A stretch of DNA of 64,000 nucleotides, taken from positions 1 to 64,000 of the forward strand of contig JAFAWQ010000052.1 in assembly GCA_019241645.1 (NCBI GenBank), read 5' to 3'. Position numbers and translations under genes: made by a program. The DNA is from Alphaproteobacteria bacterium. Lineage in GTDB: Bacteria; Pseudomonadota; Alphaproteobacteria; Micropepsales; Micropepsaceae. The notes beneath the pieces are model-generated. The model saw only the letters and a program-made list of their open reading frames with translations. It was not told where the DNA came from and made no database searches. The first letter of the stretch is position 1, and each line of letters starts with the position of its first letter. Below, piece after piece: positions 9,287 through 18,320 of this stretch.

Positions 9287-10090
9287 TCAGCGCACGGTCG
9301 CCGCTGCGTCCTCAATGACTTTCACAACCTCCTTCGCATGCGTGACCATCACAATGTGAGAGGCTCCCTTGACCACAACGGTCTCGCGTGCGTGGGCACG
9401 CTCGGCCATCCAGCCCAACGCCTTCGGCGGAATGGCCGTGTCGCCGTCGCCGTAAACGAACCATGACGGAATGGTTTTCCAGGCCGCACTTGCGGATTTT
9501 TCGCCAAACGCGATGTCCGTAATCGGCCGCTGCGTTGTCCCAGCAACGCGCGCCGGCCCCACCGGCAGATCGGGCGCGAAAGCATCATGAAACTTATCCT
9601 GTTGGACGTAGAGGTCGTGGCCGCCGCCGGGGATCGCTACGGGTGGTTGCAGCGCGCCACCAAGCAGACTGCCTGGGAATTTGTTGTCTAGTGTACCGGC
9701 ATCTTCGCCCGGTTCTGGAGCGAACGCGGCGACGTAGACAAGTGCTTTCACATTGGAAGCGCCGATGGCCGCGTTCGAAATCACCATGCCGCCATAGGAA
9801 TGCCCGACTAAGACCACGGGACCTCTGATGTTGGCAAGAAGTGCGTGCACATAGGCGGCGTCACCCTTTACGCTACGTAGCGGATTGGCCGCGGCGATAA
9901 CGTCGTAGCCGTCGTGCACAAGAATGGGGACGACGCCGTTCCAGCTCGAGGAGTCGGCGAAAGCACCGTGCACGAGAACGATGGTCGGTTTCGCTTCGGG
10001 CACCGATGCAGCTTGGGCCGGACAGGCCCAAGAGACGGCCAGCAAGGTGGAAGCCAGTGTCGTGGCCAATGATGCGAAGAGATTTTTCAT
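9287..10090 (-). CDS. Secreted alpha/beta-hydrolase
   Basis: Serine hydrolase (267 aa) exported by a signal peptide of about 27 residues that ends AQA. The fold opens with VLVHGAFADSSSW (39-50, oxyanion HG). The nucleophile is Ser98 in GHSYGG, the acid is probably the Asp in YGDGDTAIPP, and the base is the His in GASHIVMV near the C-terminus. This resembles the salicylate-esterase/EstC-like group of small periplasmic hydrolases; the substrate is unknown. A CAGGAGC ribosome site lies 6 nt before the ATG. It stands alone between two signalling loci. Confidence 0.85.
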   Translation of the reverse strand: MKNLFASLATTLASTLLAVSWACPAQAASVPEAKPTIVLVHGAFADSSSWNGVVPILVHDGYDVIAAANPLRSVKGDAAYVHALLANIRGPVVLVGHSYGGMVISNAAIGASNVKALVYVAAFAPEPGEDAGTLDNKFPGSLLGGALQPPVAIPGGGHDLYVQQDKFHDAFAPDLPVGPARVAGTTQRPITDIAFGEKSASAAWKTIPSWFVYGDGDTAIPPKALGWMAERAHARETVVVKGASHIVMVTHAKEVVKVIEDAAATVR

Positions 10091-10322
10091 CGCTTGCTCC
10101 TGTGGTTGTGAAAAACGATCCGCGTCGATGATGGCTTGGCGACGGCCGGTGGCTGCATGGTCGGGCCCCTATATCCAAGCGTTCCCCAGTGTGTTTCGAC
10201 AGGTACCCTGACATGATCATTCGTCTAGCTAAAGTATCGGATAACCATCCGACTGAATTTTACGGTCACTCCGTGTGAAGGAGTAGTCTCATCCAAGTTG
10301 GCTGCCATCTCTTCTGACGAAG

Positions 10323-10706
10323 TTAATCCTTTTTCTCGCTAAGGGCTTTTTTTAACGCATCCTGCAGAGCGGCTTCACTAAACGGCTTGACCAGACAAGC
10401 GGCTGCGGTTTGCACCTCTAGCCGCGAGGCGGCCTCCGGATGCGCCGTTATGAAGATGGTCGGAATGCCATGCCCCCGATTCTCTAATTCTCGTTTGAGT
10501 TCTGGTCCCGACATGTCGGGCATCGAAATGTCCAGGATCAGGCATGACGTCTTACCGAGGCAATCTGAAGCAAGAAACTCGTTTGCCGAGGCGAACGCGT
10601 TCGCGTGATAGCCCAATTCCCCTAACAGATCCGGAAGGGACTCCCGCACGGACTCGTCGTCGTCGACGACCGACAGCAGAGTTTTGGCAGGTTTTGCACC
10701 CTTCAT
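10323..10706 (-). CDS. Stand-alone receiver-domain protein
   Basis: Single-domain response regulator (127 aa) with no output domain. It has acidic residues 15-17 (DDD), phospho-acceptor Asp59 in LILDISMPDMSG, Thr87 in FITAHP and Lys107 in LVKPF. Such proteins shuttle phosphate or control a partner by contact. The ATG at 10706 fits the receiver start; longer frames add unrelated sequence. No kinase adjoins it; the nearest in the window is the PAS kinase at 7407-8933. Confidence 0.85.
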   Translation of the reverse strand: MKGAKPAKTLLSVVDDDESVRESLPDLLGELGYHANAFASANEFLASDCLGKTSCLILDISMPDMSGPELKRELENRGHGIPTIFITAHPEAASRLEVQTAAACLVKPFSEAALQDALKKALSEKKD

Positions 10707-11187
10707 GGTGCGTACGTTGCTCGGAATCGCATTGGGGTGGCAGGCTTTGTCAGCGGTCTTCCAGCGCGGAGGACCTTTGCAATGGCGTAGGCCATCTGCG
10801 CACACAGCATCCATAGTATGTTAGTGTCGGTCGCGCTTGGACGGCAGCGCTTAGTTCAGCCCGCCCCTGCTGTATTGATTGCCCCTGGCGGATGATCTCC
10901 CGCGGACGAGAAAGCGAGTGCCGCTCCCATTCGCGGATTCGGCCGCGCCAATGACCTGGCTTGATCAATGATTGGGTCTGCTTGCGGAAAAACTGATGCC
11001 CATGTCGCATGCTTTGTCGTGTACACTGCATCGAACACGTTGGTGTCACTCGCTGTACGGTGTGGTTCGCCCGGAGGAACAAAAGCGTCAAGTCCGGGGA
11101 TATTACGATTTCGTGACTGATACGAAGATATGATGACCAATACCAACGTCTAATGGATTTGCTCATTCTTCGATTTTATCATGCAAG
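10707..11187. other. Divergent promoter interval
   Basis: About 480 bp between the receiver gene (minus) and the AraC-type gene (plus). An open minus-strand frame at 10750-11166 lacks a ribosome site and any recognisable domain and is not called. No repeat or operator stood out. Confidence 0.45.
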
Positions 11188-11829
11188 ATGTCAGGCGCCG
11201 GTGTCGTTACCGGCGTGCTGGCGACGCATGAAACCTATGGCGAGGTCGGGGCCGTGGCCAGAATGGTTTTCGAAAGCGACATCATGTCGCTCGCAATCGC
11301 CCTTATTACCGAGGCGGAACTAAGTCTTGAAACAAACCGCGCAACCTCAAAGGCATGTCTAGCAAGGGCACACGCGCTACTCAGTGTACGGGGAGACTCC
11401 AATGACGCTGCTCCCGGCTCCCCAGAGCACGGGGGACTTGCACCTTGGCAGAAGCAACGTCTTAAGACCTACATCGAGTTGCACATGAGATTCCGGATAG
11501 ACATGTCCGATCTCACGTCCATTGCGCGACTTAGCACCAGTCATTTCGCGCGGGCGTTCAAGAAGAGCTTTGGCGCCGCGCCATTCGCCTACATCGCGCG
11601 TACGCGGGTTGAGAGGGCAAAGCGTTTGATGCTCGAAACCGACCTTGCGCTGAGCCAAATCGCGCTGGAGTGCGGCATGTGTGATCAGTCTCATTTTACC
11701 CGCGTATTCAGTCGGTTAGTTGGCCAAAGTCCGAACAGGTGGCGGCGGGCCCACAGCAGTGGAGAAGTATTCCGCACCGTCCCGATGGTCTCCTCCCCAG
11801 AACGGCAGCAGGCAGCGGAGTATATCTAG
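11188..11829 (+). CDS. AraC-family transcriptional regulator
   Basis: Regulator of 213 aa with a C-terminal AraC/XylS double helix-turn-helix at about residues 95-190. Diagnostic segments are LARLSTSHFARAFKKSFG-like for the first HTH and LSQIALECGMCDQSHFTRVF for the second, then the PNRWRR end. The short N-terminal part has no recognisable ligand-binding cupin, so the effector is unknown. The C-terminal tail after the HTH is about 25 residues longer than usual. The target is unknown; the small membrane-protein gene at 11842 follows directly on the same strand. Confidence 0.85.
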   Translation: MSGAGVVTGVLATHETYGEVGAVARMVFESDIMSLAIALITEAELSLETNRATSKACLARAHALLSVRGDSNDAAPGSPEHGGLAPWQKQRLKTYIELHMRFRIDMSDLTSIARLSTSHFARAFKKSFGAAPFAYIARTRVERAKRLMLETDLALSQIALECGMCDQSHFTRVFSRLVGQSPNRWRRAHSSGEVFRTVPMVSSPERQQAAEYI

Positions 11830-11841
11830 GCGCCCGGTTGA

Positions 11842-12264
11842 ATGTATCTGTTCAACTTAATTCTGAAGGCCATCACGTTCGGCACGCTGCTGATTGGCGC
11901 ATGCGCGTTGTATATCGCAATACGAAACAACAGTCGGCAGCTCGCGGCCCAGATTTTTCTCGCCTATTCCAGTCGCGTTCGCGAAATCCGTAGCGCCGCC
12001 GCGGATGATTTCAACAGGCCGGAAGCAATTTTGGAGGCCACCTATCTTATTTTCGAGTTCCACTCGCTCAGGCGACGCGGTTACGCTCCGAAGCCAATTT
12101 GGCAGATTTGGGAAGCAGACATGACCGATCTGTTAAACAGACCGTCTTTCTTGCATCTCTGGCCGACCATTCGGCACCGCTTCGAAAACCACCCACACTT
12201 CTTGGCGTGGGTAGCGGAGCGACACGGTGCCCGCGCGTCGAAGAACGCCAATCGGAATCACTAG
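11842..12264 (+). CDS. Orphan single-pass membrane protein
   Basis: Not a family I recognise (140 aa). One N-terminal membrane helix (about residues 5-26) is followed by a basic cytoplasmic segment with a predicted helical body rich in Trp and His (PIWQIWEADM, LWPTIRHRFENH). It starts 12 nt after the AraC-type gene, so the two are probably co-transcribed. It ends 9 nt before the convergent outer-membrane-factor gene. Codon use looks like the neighbours. It may be a small sensor or scaffold, but this is inference only. Confidence 0.6.
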   Translation: MYLFNLILKAITFGTLLIGACALYIAIRNNSRQLAAQIFLAYSSRVREIRSAAADDFNRPEAILEATYLIFEFHSLRRRGYAPKPIWQIWEADMTDLLNRPSFLHLWPTIRHRFENHPHFLAWVAERHGARASKNANRNH

Positions 12265-12273
12265 GCAAGACGA

Positions 12274-13686
12274 TCAGGGTCCATTCCTCCGTTCGGCTGC
12301 CTTGGCCGTGTCATCGGCTGAGGCAGCCCAGCCACCGCCGAGACTCTGATAGAGCTGAATGGTCGCGGTAAGCCGGTCCGCGTGGGTTTGAACGAGCGAA
12401 AGCTGCGCCGACAGCAATTGTCGTTGTGCATCAAGCTGATCGAGATACGGCGAATAGCCCGCGCGATAGCGGTTTCGCGCCAACTTCAGCGCATGTGCGA
12501 GAACCTCGCGTTGGGCCTCGAGCGTCTTTTCTTGTTCGGCAAGCCGCTGCACGGCGGCGAGAGCATCTTGAACTTCACGAAACGCCGTGAGCGCCGTCTT
12601 GCGATACACGAATGCCGCCTGATCGCGCCGGGCCGTCGCAGCGTCCTGCTGCGCCTCCAGTCGTCCGGCGGTGAAAATTGGCGCAAGTATGCTTGCACCC
12701 AGGGACCAAATTAATAGCGGACTGCTGGGGATCAACGTAGAACCCACATAACCGCCGGAGGCCGCCAGTTGGATGTCCGGCATGAATGCGTCGCGAGCAG
12801 CATTGAGCGCATGATCTGTCGCGGCAAGCTGCTGTTCCGCGGACGCAATGTCGGGCCTGCGGCTTAGCAACGAAGCGGGCACCGAAACCGGGATTGAAGG
12901 CACTGCGAATCCGTCAAAATGCCTGTTGCGCTCGATACCGCGCGGGTTCTCGCCCAAAAGCACGCTCAGACCATCCTCCTGTTTCGTCACGGCGAGCTCG
13001 GTTGCCGGGATGAGCTGCCGCGTGGCCTGGTAGGCGGCATCGGCCTGCGCGAGGTCGAGCTGGCTGGAATAGCCAACCTGCGCCCGATGCCGCGCAACGC
13101 GGAGCTCCTCCTCGCGTGCCTTCAAAGTGTCGCGCAGCACCGCAAGACGCGCATCGAGCGAACAGAGGGTGATGTACCCTGAGGCTGCGGAGGCGGCGAC
13201 GGCAAGACGCACATTGTCTCGTGCCGCTTCCGTTGCCAGTAGATTGGCACGTGCTGCCTCACTCGAATCTTTCAGCCGTCCGAACAGATCGAGGTCGTAT
13301 GAAATTCCGCCTTCCGCCTGCCAGGCTGATTGGAGTTCGGGAATACCGAACCCCGGATTGATCGTGCGTTCGCGCGCCCCCTCGCCGCCGATGGCGATGT
13401 TCGGCCACAGCTGCGCGCGCGCGAGACGGAATTGCGCCCGCGCCTCAGCCACGCGACCGGCCGCGATGGCGATATCGTCGTTGTGTTGCAGGGCCGCTTC
13501 CACGATCTGCGCGAGCACTTGGTCGTTGAAGGACCGCCACCACTGTGCGTCCACCGCGTCGTCCCTCGCCGCTGCCGCGCCGCGCCAGGCGGAAGGGGGC
13601 GTCACGGCGGCTTCCGGCGGAACCGGCGCCTTCGACCCAGCGCAGCCGGCAAGCAAAAGCGATATCAACACAAGAAGGCGTTTCAT
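12274..13686 (-). CDS. NodT/OprM-like outer-membrane efflux lipoprotein
   Basis: Outer-membrane channel (470 aa) of a tripartite pump, TolC/OprM superfamily. A lipoprotein signal peptide ends in the lipobox LLAGC with the acylated Cys at residue 15. Two repeated outer-membrane-efflux domains make the body, with long alpha-helical stretches (AGRVAEARAQFRLARAQ near 80, and its C-terminal counterpart) and the family ending near LYQSLGGGW. Its start overlaps the stop of the HlyD gene by 4 nt (ATGA), so it is translated with the pump. It is the last gene of the 11-gene minus-strand operon. Confidence 0.92.
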   Translation of the reverse strand: MKRLLVLISLLLAGCAGSKAPVPPEAAVTPPSAWRGAAAARDDAVDAQWWRSFNDQVLAQIVEAALQHNDDIAIAAGRVAEARAQFRLARAQLWPNIAIGGEGARERTINPGFGIPELQSAWQAEGGISYDLDLFGRLKDSSEAARANLLATEAARDNVRLAVAASAASGYITLCSLDARLAVLRDTLKAREEELRVARHRAQVGYSSQLDLAQADAAYQATRQLIPATELAVTKQEDGLSVLLGENPRGIERNRHFDGFAVPSIPVSVPASLLSRRPDIASAEQQLAATDHALNAARDAFMPDIQLAASGGYVGSTLIPSSPLLIWSLGASILAPIFTAGRLEAQQDAATARRDQAAFVYRKTALTAFREVQDALAAVQRLAEQEKTLEAQREVLAHALKLARNRYRAGYSPYLDQLDAQRQLLSAQLSLVQTHADRLTATIQLYQSLGGGWAASADDTAKAAERRNGP

Positions 13687-14741
13687 GGTCCGCCGCTTGT
13701 CTGAACGTGTGTGATGACCGACATCCCGGGACGAAGCCGCGCTATGGCGGATTGTCCCCCGTTGATCGCGATGCGAACACCGATGCGTTGCGGCACCTTG
13801 ACGAAATTCCCCGTGCCGTTGTCGGGTTTGATCACCGCGAATTCCGAACCCGCCGCGGGGGACAGCTGCTCTACACGGCCGTCGAACCGGGTTCCATCAA
13901 AGGCATCGACAGTGAATGTGACCGGTTGGCCGACGGCCATGTGCGCCGTTTGCGATTCCTTGTAGTTGGCGATGACCCAGCGCTCGGCCGGCACCAGGGA
14001 CATCATCTGCGTTCCATTCGTCACGTACTGGCCCAGCCGCACACCGATTTCACCCAGTTGTCCGGACTCCGGCGCGCGCACGACCGCGTGCCCAAGATCG
14101 ATCAGCGCGGAATCAAGCTGTGCCTTGGCGGCGGCGACCTGCGCGACGAGCCCTCCCTTTCCTACATCCACAGTCCGGATGTTTTGCTGCGCAACGTCCA
14201 CGGCCGCTTGCGCCTGAATGAGGGCCGCCTTGGTCTGGTCGCGCTCCCGGACCGACACCGAGCCGTCTCCCACCAGATCCTTGACGCGTGCCATATCCGC
14301 CTTTGCGCGCACCAGCGCCGCGGCCTGCCCCGCCAGCGATGCGACTCCCGAGGCGCGCGCCTGTCTGTTGTTCGCAAGCGCTGCCTCCGCTGCGGCAAGA
14401 TTGGCCTGCGACTGTTCCACGCGCGCGCGGTAGGTGCTGTCGTCGATGCGCGCCAATATCTCGCCCGCGTGAACTTGCGCATAATCATTCACCGGAACGG
14501 CGACCACATAACCGCTGACCTGCGGTGCGATCACGGTGGTTCGCCCCCGAACGTAGGCGTTGTCCGTCGTTTCGATGCCGCCGCCGAAGGGTGGCAGATC
14601 GAATGCCCACAGGATCGCCAGAATGCCAATAAGCGCGACCGCGCCAATGGCCGCGATCGACCACGGACCGCGGGCGGGCGGATGCCAAGTCTGTCTTGGC
14701 GGCGGCAGGACGGCCGTTTCATCCCGTACCGGCGCGCTCAT
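13683..14741 (-). CDS. EmrA/HlyD-type membrane fusion protein
   Basis: Periplasmic adaptor (352 aa) that joins the MFS pump to the outer-membrane channel. One N-terminal membrane helix at about residues 27-46; then the lipoyl-like half-motif (TTDNAYVRGRTTVIAPQVSG), a coiled-coil hairpin of about 110 residues rich in Ala, Gln and Arg, the second lipoyl half (VVRAPESGQLGE) and a beta-barrel domain. The ATG at 14741 is chosen because it overlaps the MFS stop by 4 nt and starts the family-length protein; the same frame stays open far upstream inside the MFS gene, which is a shadow. Confidence 0.92.
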   Translation of the reverse strand: MSAPVRDETAVLPPPRQTWHPPARGPWSIAAIGAVALIGILAILWAFDLPPFGGGIETTDNAYVRGRTTVIAPQVSGYVVAVPVNDYAQVHAGEILARIDDSTYRARVEQSQANLAAAEAALANNRQARASGVASLAGQAAALVRAKADMARVKDLVGDGSVSVRERDQTKAALIQAQAAVDVAQQNIRTVDVGKGGLVAQVAAAKAQLDSALIDLGHAVVRAPESGQLGEIGVRLGQYVTNGTQMMSLVPAERWVIANYKESQTAHMAVGQPVTFTVDAFDGTRFDGRVEQLSPAAGSEFAVIKPDNGTGNFVKVPQRIGVRIAINGGQSAIARLRPGMSVITHVQTSGGP

Positions 14742-16366
14742 GTCGCGACTTCGGCGTTGAGTCTCGATCGCCTGGCATCCGCGACGATCATCCATGCCAG
14801 CCATCCGGCCGTGGCCAAAGATGCCCACATCACCAGACGAAACACGTCGTCGAACGCCAGGGTGCTCGCTTCTGCCGTCAACGAGCGACCCAGGCGGCCC
14901 GTCCCCTGCGCGGCCCGCAATGCCGGATCGGTAAGGGTACCCGAGACCGCCCCGACTCCTTGTTGAATGCGTGCCACAACCTGCGGGTCGGAGGCCAGAA
15001 TATGCTCGCCCAGCGAAGCGGCATGCGCTCTTGTATAGACAACCTGTGCCGTTCCCAGGATAGCCGAGCCGGCGAGTCCGCCCACATTCTGGGTCATGCT
15101 GAAAACGACGATCAGGCTGACCAGATGCGTCGGGCCCTGCCTCAGCATTTGCAGAAATCCATACGCCAATGCAGGTCCGATGAAGAGCGTGGTGCCGAAG
15201 CCGATCAGCGATTGACTGAGATAGAGCTCGTGCGGCCTGGTGATGCTGGTCGAGCGACTGTCCAGAAACGCCGCAAGAGCGATAATGAGCGAGGCCGCCA
15301 ATACCTGGTAAGGCGGACTCTTCAGCGACATCGTCGCGCAAGCCACGACGATTCCCAGCACCACGGAAAGCGCCACGTAACCGAACAGGGTGTGGAGCTG
15401 ATCGTTTGTAAGCCCACCCGAGGTAAGGAAGCCCACCGATCCGTATGTCTGCTCGGCGAGGGCAAGGCGCACCAATAACGAGATGAGGAAGAAGCGCACA
15501 ATCTCGCCCTTGCCGATCCAGTCCGTATAGAGCAACGGACGGCCGCGAACCCGTTCCACGGCGATGGCGGCAGCGCACATGGCGACAGCGGCAACCAAAG
15601 CCCAACCCAGCCAGTCGCGATCCGTCCACCACAGCAGGCGTCCCTCCCCAAGGACGATGCAGAACAGGAGAAACGCGTGAACCATGAGGCCGATCGTGAT
15701 CAGGTCGCTGCCTTCGAACGCAGGGGTGTGATCAGTCGGCGGAAGCGGCACGGCGAAGATGGCTGCACTGACGAGCAAGCCCACGCCAAGCTCGATCAGC
15801 GACAGGCCGTGCCAGCTATCGGTGGCAATGACGTCCAGCGGAACAAGGCGGGCAAGCGGCGTGCCCAGCTGCACCACGCCGATCCCGATGACCAGCGCAA
15901 GTGGGCGAGCTCGGGGCGGAAGCGTCTGGAGAAAGTAGAAGACCGTGAGCGTCGTCAACCCGGCCGCCATCAGGCCGCAAGCGGCGCGCGTTGCGATCGC
16001 CGTGGCGTAACATGGAAACACGAGCTGGAGGAAAGCAGCCAGCGCATACAGGCCCATGAGCGCCTGCGTGAGATGGGGAATGCCAAATCGCGTGCGAGCC
16101 CGCACCAGCGATAGGTTCCCTGTTGCATTCATGGCGATGTAGATCGCCGGCAGCGCGCTCACCTGCGCCAGCGTAAGATTGAGCGAGCCGGCAAGATTGC
16201 CGGCGTTTACGTTGACGAGCGCGTTCGTGAAGGTGGTGCAGGCGCCGATCAGGATACCGACGCCGGCATAGGCAATGCGGCGCCGGTTGGAATGCACCGG
16301 CGTGTAGGGCGATCCAGGGAATTGGGGCCGCTCGTTTGGCGCGAACTCATATGCCGCTGCGCTCAC
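14738..16366 (-). CDS. DHA2-family MFS efflux transporter, EmrB-like
   Basis: Inner-membrane proton-driven exporter (542 aa) of the 14-helix DHA2 type, with many hydrophobic segments from about residue 30 to 525. It lies directly before a HlyD adaptor and an outer-membrane factor, the EmrAB-TolC-like arrangement. Its ATG overlaps the Dyp peroxidase stop by 4 nt, so pump synthesis is coupled to the peroxidase. The long loop near the C-terminus (around 450-500) is typical of EmrB proteins. The substrate is probably a product or substrate of the peroxidase pathway; this is inferred from the coupling only. Confidence 0.9.
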   Translation of the reverse strand: MSAAAYEFAPNERPQFPGSPYTPVHSNRRRIAYAGVGILIGACTTFTNALVNVNAGNLAGSLNLTLAQVSALPAIYIAMNATGNLSLVRARTRFGIPHLTQALMGLYALAAFLQLVFPCYATAIATRAACGLMAAGLTTLTVFYFLQTLPPRARPLALVIGIGVVQLGTPLARLVPLDVIATDSWHGLSLIELGVGLLVSAAIFAVPLPPTDHTPAFEGSDLITIGLMVHAFLLFCIVLGEGRLLWWTDRDWLGWALVAAVAMCAAAIAVERVRGRPLLYTDWIGKGEIVRFFLISLLVRLALAEQTYGSVGFLTSGGLTNDQLHTLFGYVALSVVLGIVVACATMSLKSPPYQVLAASLIIALAAFLDSRSTSITRPHELYLSQSLIGFGTTLFIGPALAYGFLQMLRQGPTHLVSLIVVFSMTQNVGGLAGSAILGTAQVVYTRAHAASLGEHILASDPQVVARIQQGVGAVSGTLTDPALRAAQGTGRLGRSLTAEASTLAFDDVFRLVMWASLATAGWLAWMIVADARRSRLNAEVAT

Positions 16367-17697
16367 ATCTGGAACTCGCCGAGCCAGCGCAAGGCCGACA
16401 AACTCGGCATGAAAAAGTATTCGCCGCCGCGAAGCACATTGAAGGTTTCGATACCGTGAACGCGGCGCCGGACCGGTTCCTTTGGAATGGTGAAATATGC
16501 ACCTTCCTCCTGACGGCCGATAATTGGATCGCGCTCCTCCCCTAGGCCGATGAAGTTACCCTCGTCGATCCATTCCTGTTGGAGGAATTCCATCGTCGCC
16601 ATCGCCTTGGCGCTGATGAACAGAAAGATGGCCCCGCGCTCCACATTGTCGGCGTCTTCGGACAATTCATTCGGATCGTAGGGTTTTCCATAGGTCGTGC
16701 CGCGCCGGATGAGTCGATGAATGTTCACATCGGTCAGCCGGGTGAGTTGCGTGTCGCGCGGGTTCATGCGCCGGATATGGCAACCGAACGGCGCCCTGCG
16801 ACCGTGGGTGTCGCCGGCATAGTTGAAATCGTTGTTGCGGTGCGGATCAGCGCCGAGCGCCGGATCGTCGGCGTCAGGTGCCAGGGTCAGCGGCGCGCCG
16901 CTGCGCCACCGGCCGACCAGTTTTGCTGCAACGAACTCCCGTTCGTCTTCGGTCTTTCCGTTGGCATGGAGGAAGCGGTTGAATGCGCCGACCCGCGATT
17001 GATACTTGCGGAAGCCCACATAGGTGCCGTTGCGACCGAGGATGTCCGGCTGCGGCATCGGCAGCGGCACGCCGGTCTCGCCTGGATAGCCAAGGATGAA
17101 TTCGCCGGCCTTGATCGGGTTGCCCTGGCCCGGCAGCGGGTCGACCCCGACGCCCTCCATCGCGGGCTGGTCAATACCGTCCTTGTAGCCCAGCGAATTG
17201 CGGTCACCCGGCTGCATGCCGAAATCCTGCACGGCCAACACCCGGACGCCATGCAAATCACGCAACTGCTCACGCGCCATCTCAACAATGCGCTGCCATT
17301 TCTCCATGGAGTCGCTAAACGCATTCAGCCCGATATGCGCTTCACCGTTTCCGAACAGCGGCTCCCAGTTTTTTGGGTCGTTGACGCCCTCGTCCCTCAA
17401 TTCCCTGGCGCGGGCTGCCATGCCCACGCGAAACGCTTCGGGAAAGCTCTGCAGCGATTCCGCCGGAAGGCCGAGGGCCTTGAAACCCGCATAGCTGATC
17501 GCAACCGAAATCCAGGCATCTGCGGGCTTCCACCAGTTCGCCGCCGAATCGACATGGGGCGCCAGCCGGCGGAGAAACTCATGGCCCGCTTTTGCATCGT
17601 CAACGCGGAACAGCACGTGGGAGCCATAGTACGGCGCCGGCCTTAGCCGGAGCACGGTCGCCTGTATTTCATGCAGTTCAACCTTAGGCGGACTCAT
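16363..17697 (-). CDS. Dyp-type (dye-decolorizing) haem peroxidase
   Basis: Haem peroxidase (444 aa) of the long class C/V type. The catalytic GxxDG motif is GYKDG at 170-174 with Asp173 as the distal acid. The proximal haem ligand is expected at His307 in the conserved HIRRMNPRD block. RRGTTYG at about 331-337 and the C-terminal FFMPSLSALRW segment also fit the family. No signal peptide, so it acts in the cytoplasm unless it is cargo of something not seen here. The start at 17697 gives family length and lies 11 nt after the upstream paralogue stop. It is coupled to the efflux genes by a 4-nt overlap. Confidence 0.93.
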   Translation of the reverse strand: MSPPKVELHEIQATVLRLRPAPYYGSHVLFRVDDAKAGHEFLRRLAPHVDSAANWWKPADAWISVAISYAGFKALGLPAESLQSFPEAFRVGMAARARELRDEGVNDPKNWEPLFGNGEAHIGLNAFSDSMEKWQRIVEMAREQLRDLHGVRVLAVQDFGMQPGDRNSLGYKDGIDQPAMEGVGVDPLPGQGNPIKAGEFILGYPGETGVPLPMPQPDILGRNGTYVGFRKYQSRVGAFNRFLHANGKTEDEREFVAAKLVGRWRSGAPLTLAPDADDPALGADPHRNNDFNYAGDTHGRRAPFGCHIRRMNPRDTQLTRLTDVNIHRLIRRGTTYGKPYDPNELSEDADNVERGAIFLFISAKAMATMEFLQQEWIDEGNFIGLGEERDPIIGRQEEGAYFTIPKEPVRRRVHGIETFNVLRGGEYFFMPSLSALRWLGEFQM

Positions 17698-17708
17698 CGC
17701 AACGCCCG

Positions 17709-18311
17709 CTATCCAATCTTGTCGAGGAACTCGTCGACAGCCGCACCGATTTTCTCGAGCCGCTTCGTTTCGGCGACCGTGAGATTGGGGGAAGCGACAT
17801 ACCAGGCATCGGCAGTGAGCTGATGACTGACGATCCAATCCTTGATTTTTGGACTGCTGATCCCCGGCCATCCCGCGCAATTGCAGAACAGGATGTCCAT
17901 CGATGTCGGAATCTTCGTCGCGAAGTCGTCGATGTACGTATCCCATTCACCGTCATAGGCTGTGCAGAAGAGAAGCTTGGTATCGTTCTCCAGCAGCACA
18001 AAGCGCATGTCATGCAAGGTGCCGACGATATCGGCGCCCTTGAAGTTTCCTCCCAGCAAATCCAGCAGGCCGCGAATGCGCTTGCCGCCGCCCGGCTCCA
18101 GCGGAATGATCGCGGTCAGTTCGGACACCTTGCCCTGGCGCGCGCCGATACGGCCCGCGCTTTCGCGCTGCATTGCGGCGGCAAGTTCGCGCGCCAGTCC
18201 CTCTTCGACCCCTTTCTTCAGGGCGACCCTGCCGATTTCCGGCGCATCCGCATAAAGCTCCTGCACCTTCCTAAGTTTTTCTTCGACTTGAATTTGTTCT
18301 TGCGTCGTCAT
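17709..18311 (-). CDS. Dyp-associated paralogue 3 (~200 aa orphan family)
   Basis: Third of three tandem paralogues (200 aa). Shared blocks are RIGARQGKVSELT (about 54-66), PLEPGGGKRIRGLL, VGTLHDMRFVLLENDTKLLF, TAYDGEWDTYIDDFATKIP, WYVASPNLTVAE and the ending AVDEFLDKIG. An alternating beta/alpha pattern with a conserved His-x-MRFV strand and YDG turn suggests a ferredoxin-like fold of the Dyp/EfeB/chlorite-dismutase type, but this is inference from pattern. It sits 9 nt after paralogue 2 and 11 nt before the Dyp gene. Unlike the other two it has a cysteine pair (FCNCAGWPG) in the variable loop. Function unknown. Confidence 0.85.
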   Translation of the reverse strand: MTTQEQIQVEEKLRKVQELYADAPEIGRVALKKGVEEGLARELAAAMQRESAGRIGARQGKVSELTAIIPLEPGGGKRIRGLLDLLGGNFKGADIVGTLHDMRFVLLENDTKLLFCTAYDGEWDTYIDDFATKIPTSMDILFCNCAGWPGISSPKIKDWIVSHQLTADAWYVASPNLTVAETKRLEKIGAAVDEFLDKIG

Positions 18312-18320
18312 GTCGTCCGC

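Noticed and set aside
10750-11166. A 138-codon minus-strand frame upstream of the receiver gene
   Set aside because: Composition is unlike neighbours (many Arg, Ser, Trp, Cys), no start signal, no motif; treated as noncoding.
13545-14966. A 473-codon plus-strand frame across the efflux genes
   Set aside because: It spans the ends of three coupled minus-strand genes; no motif.
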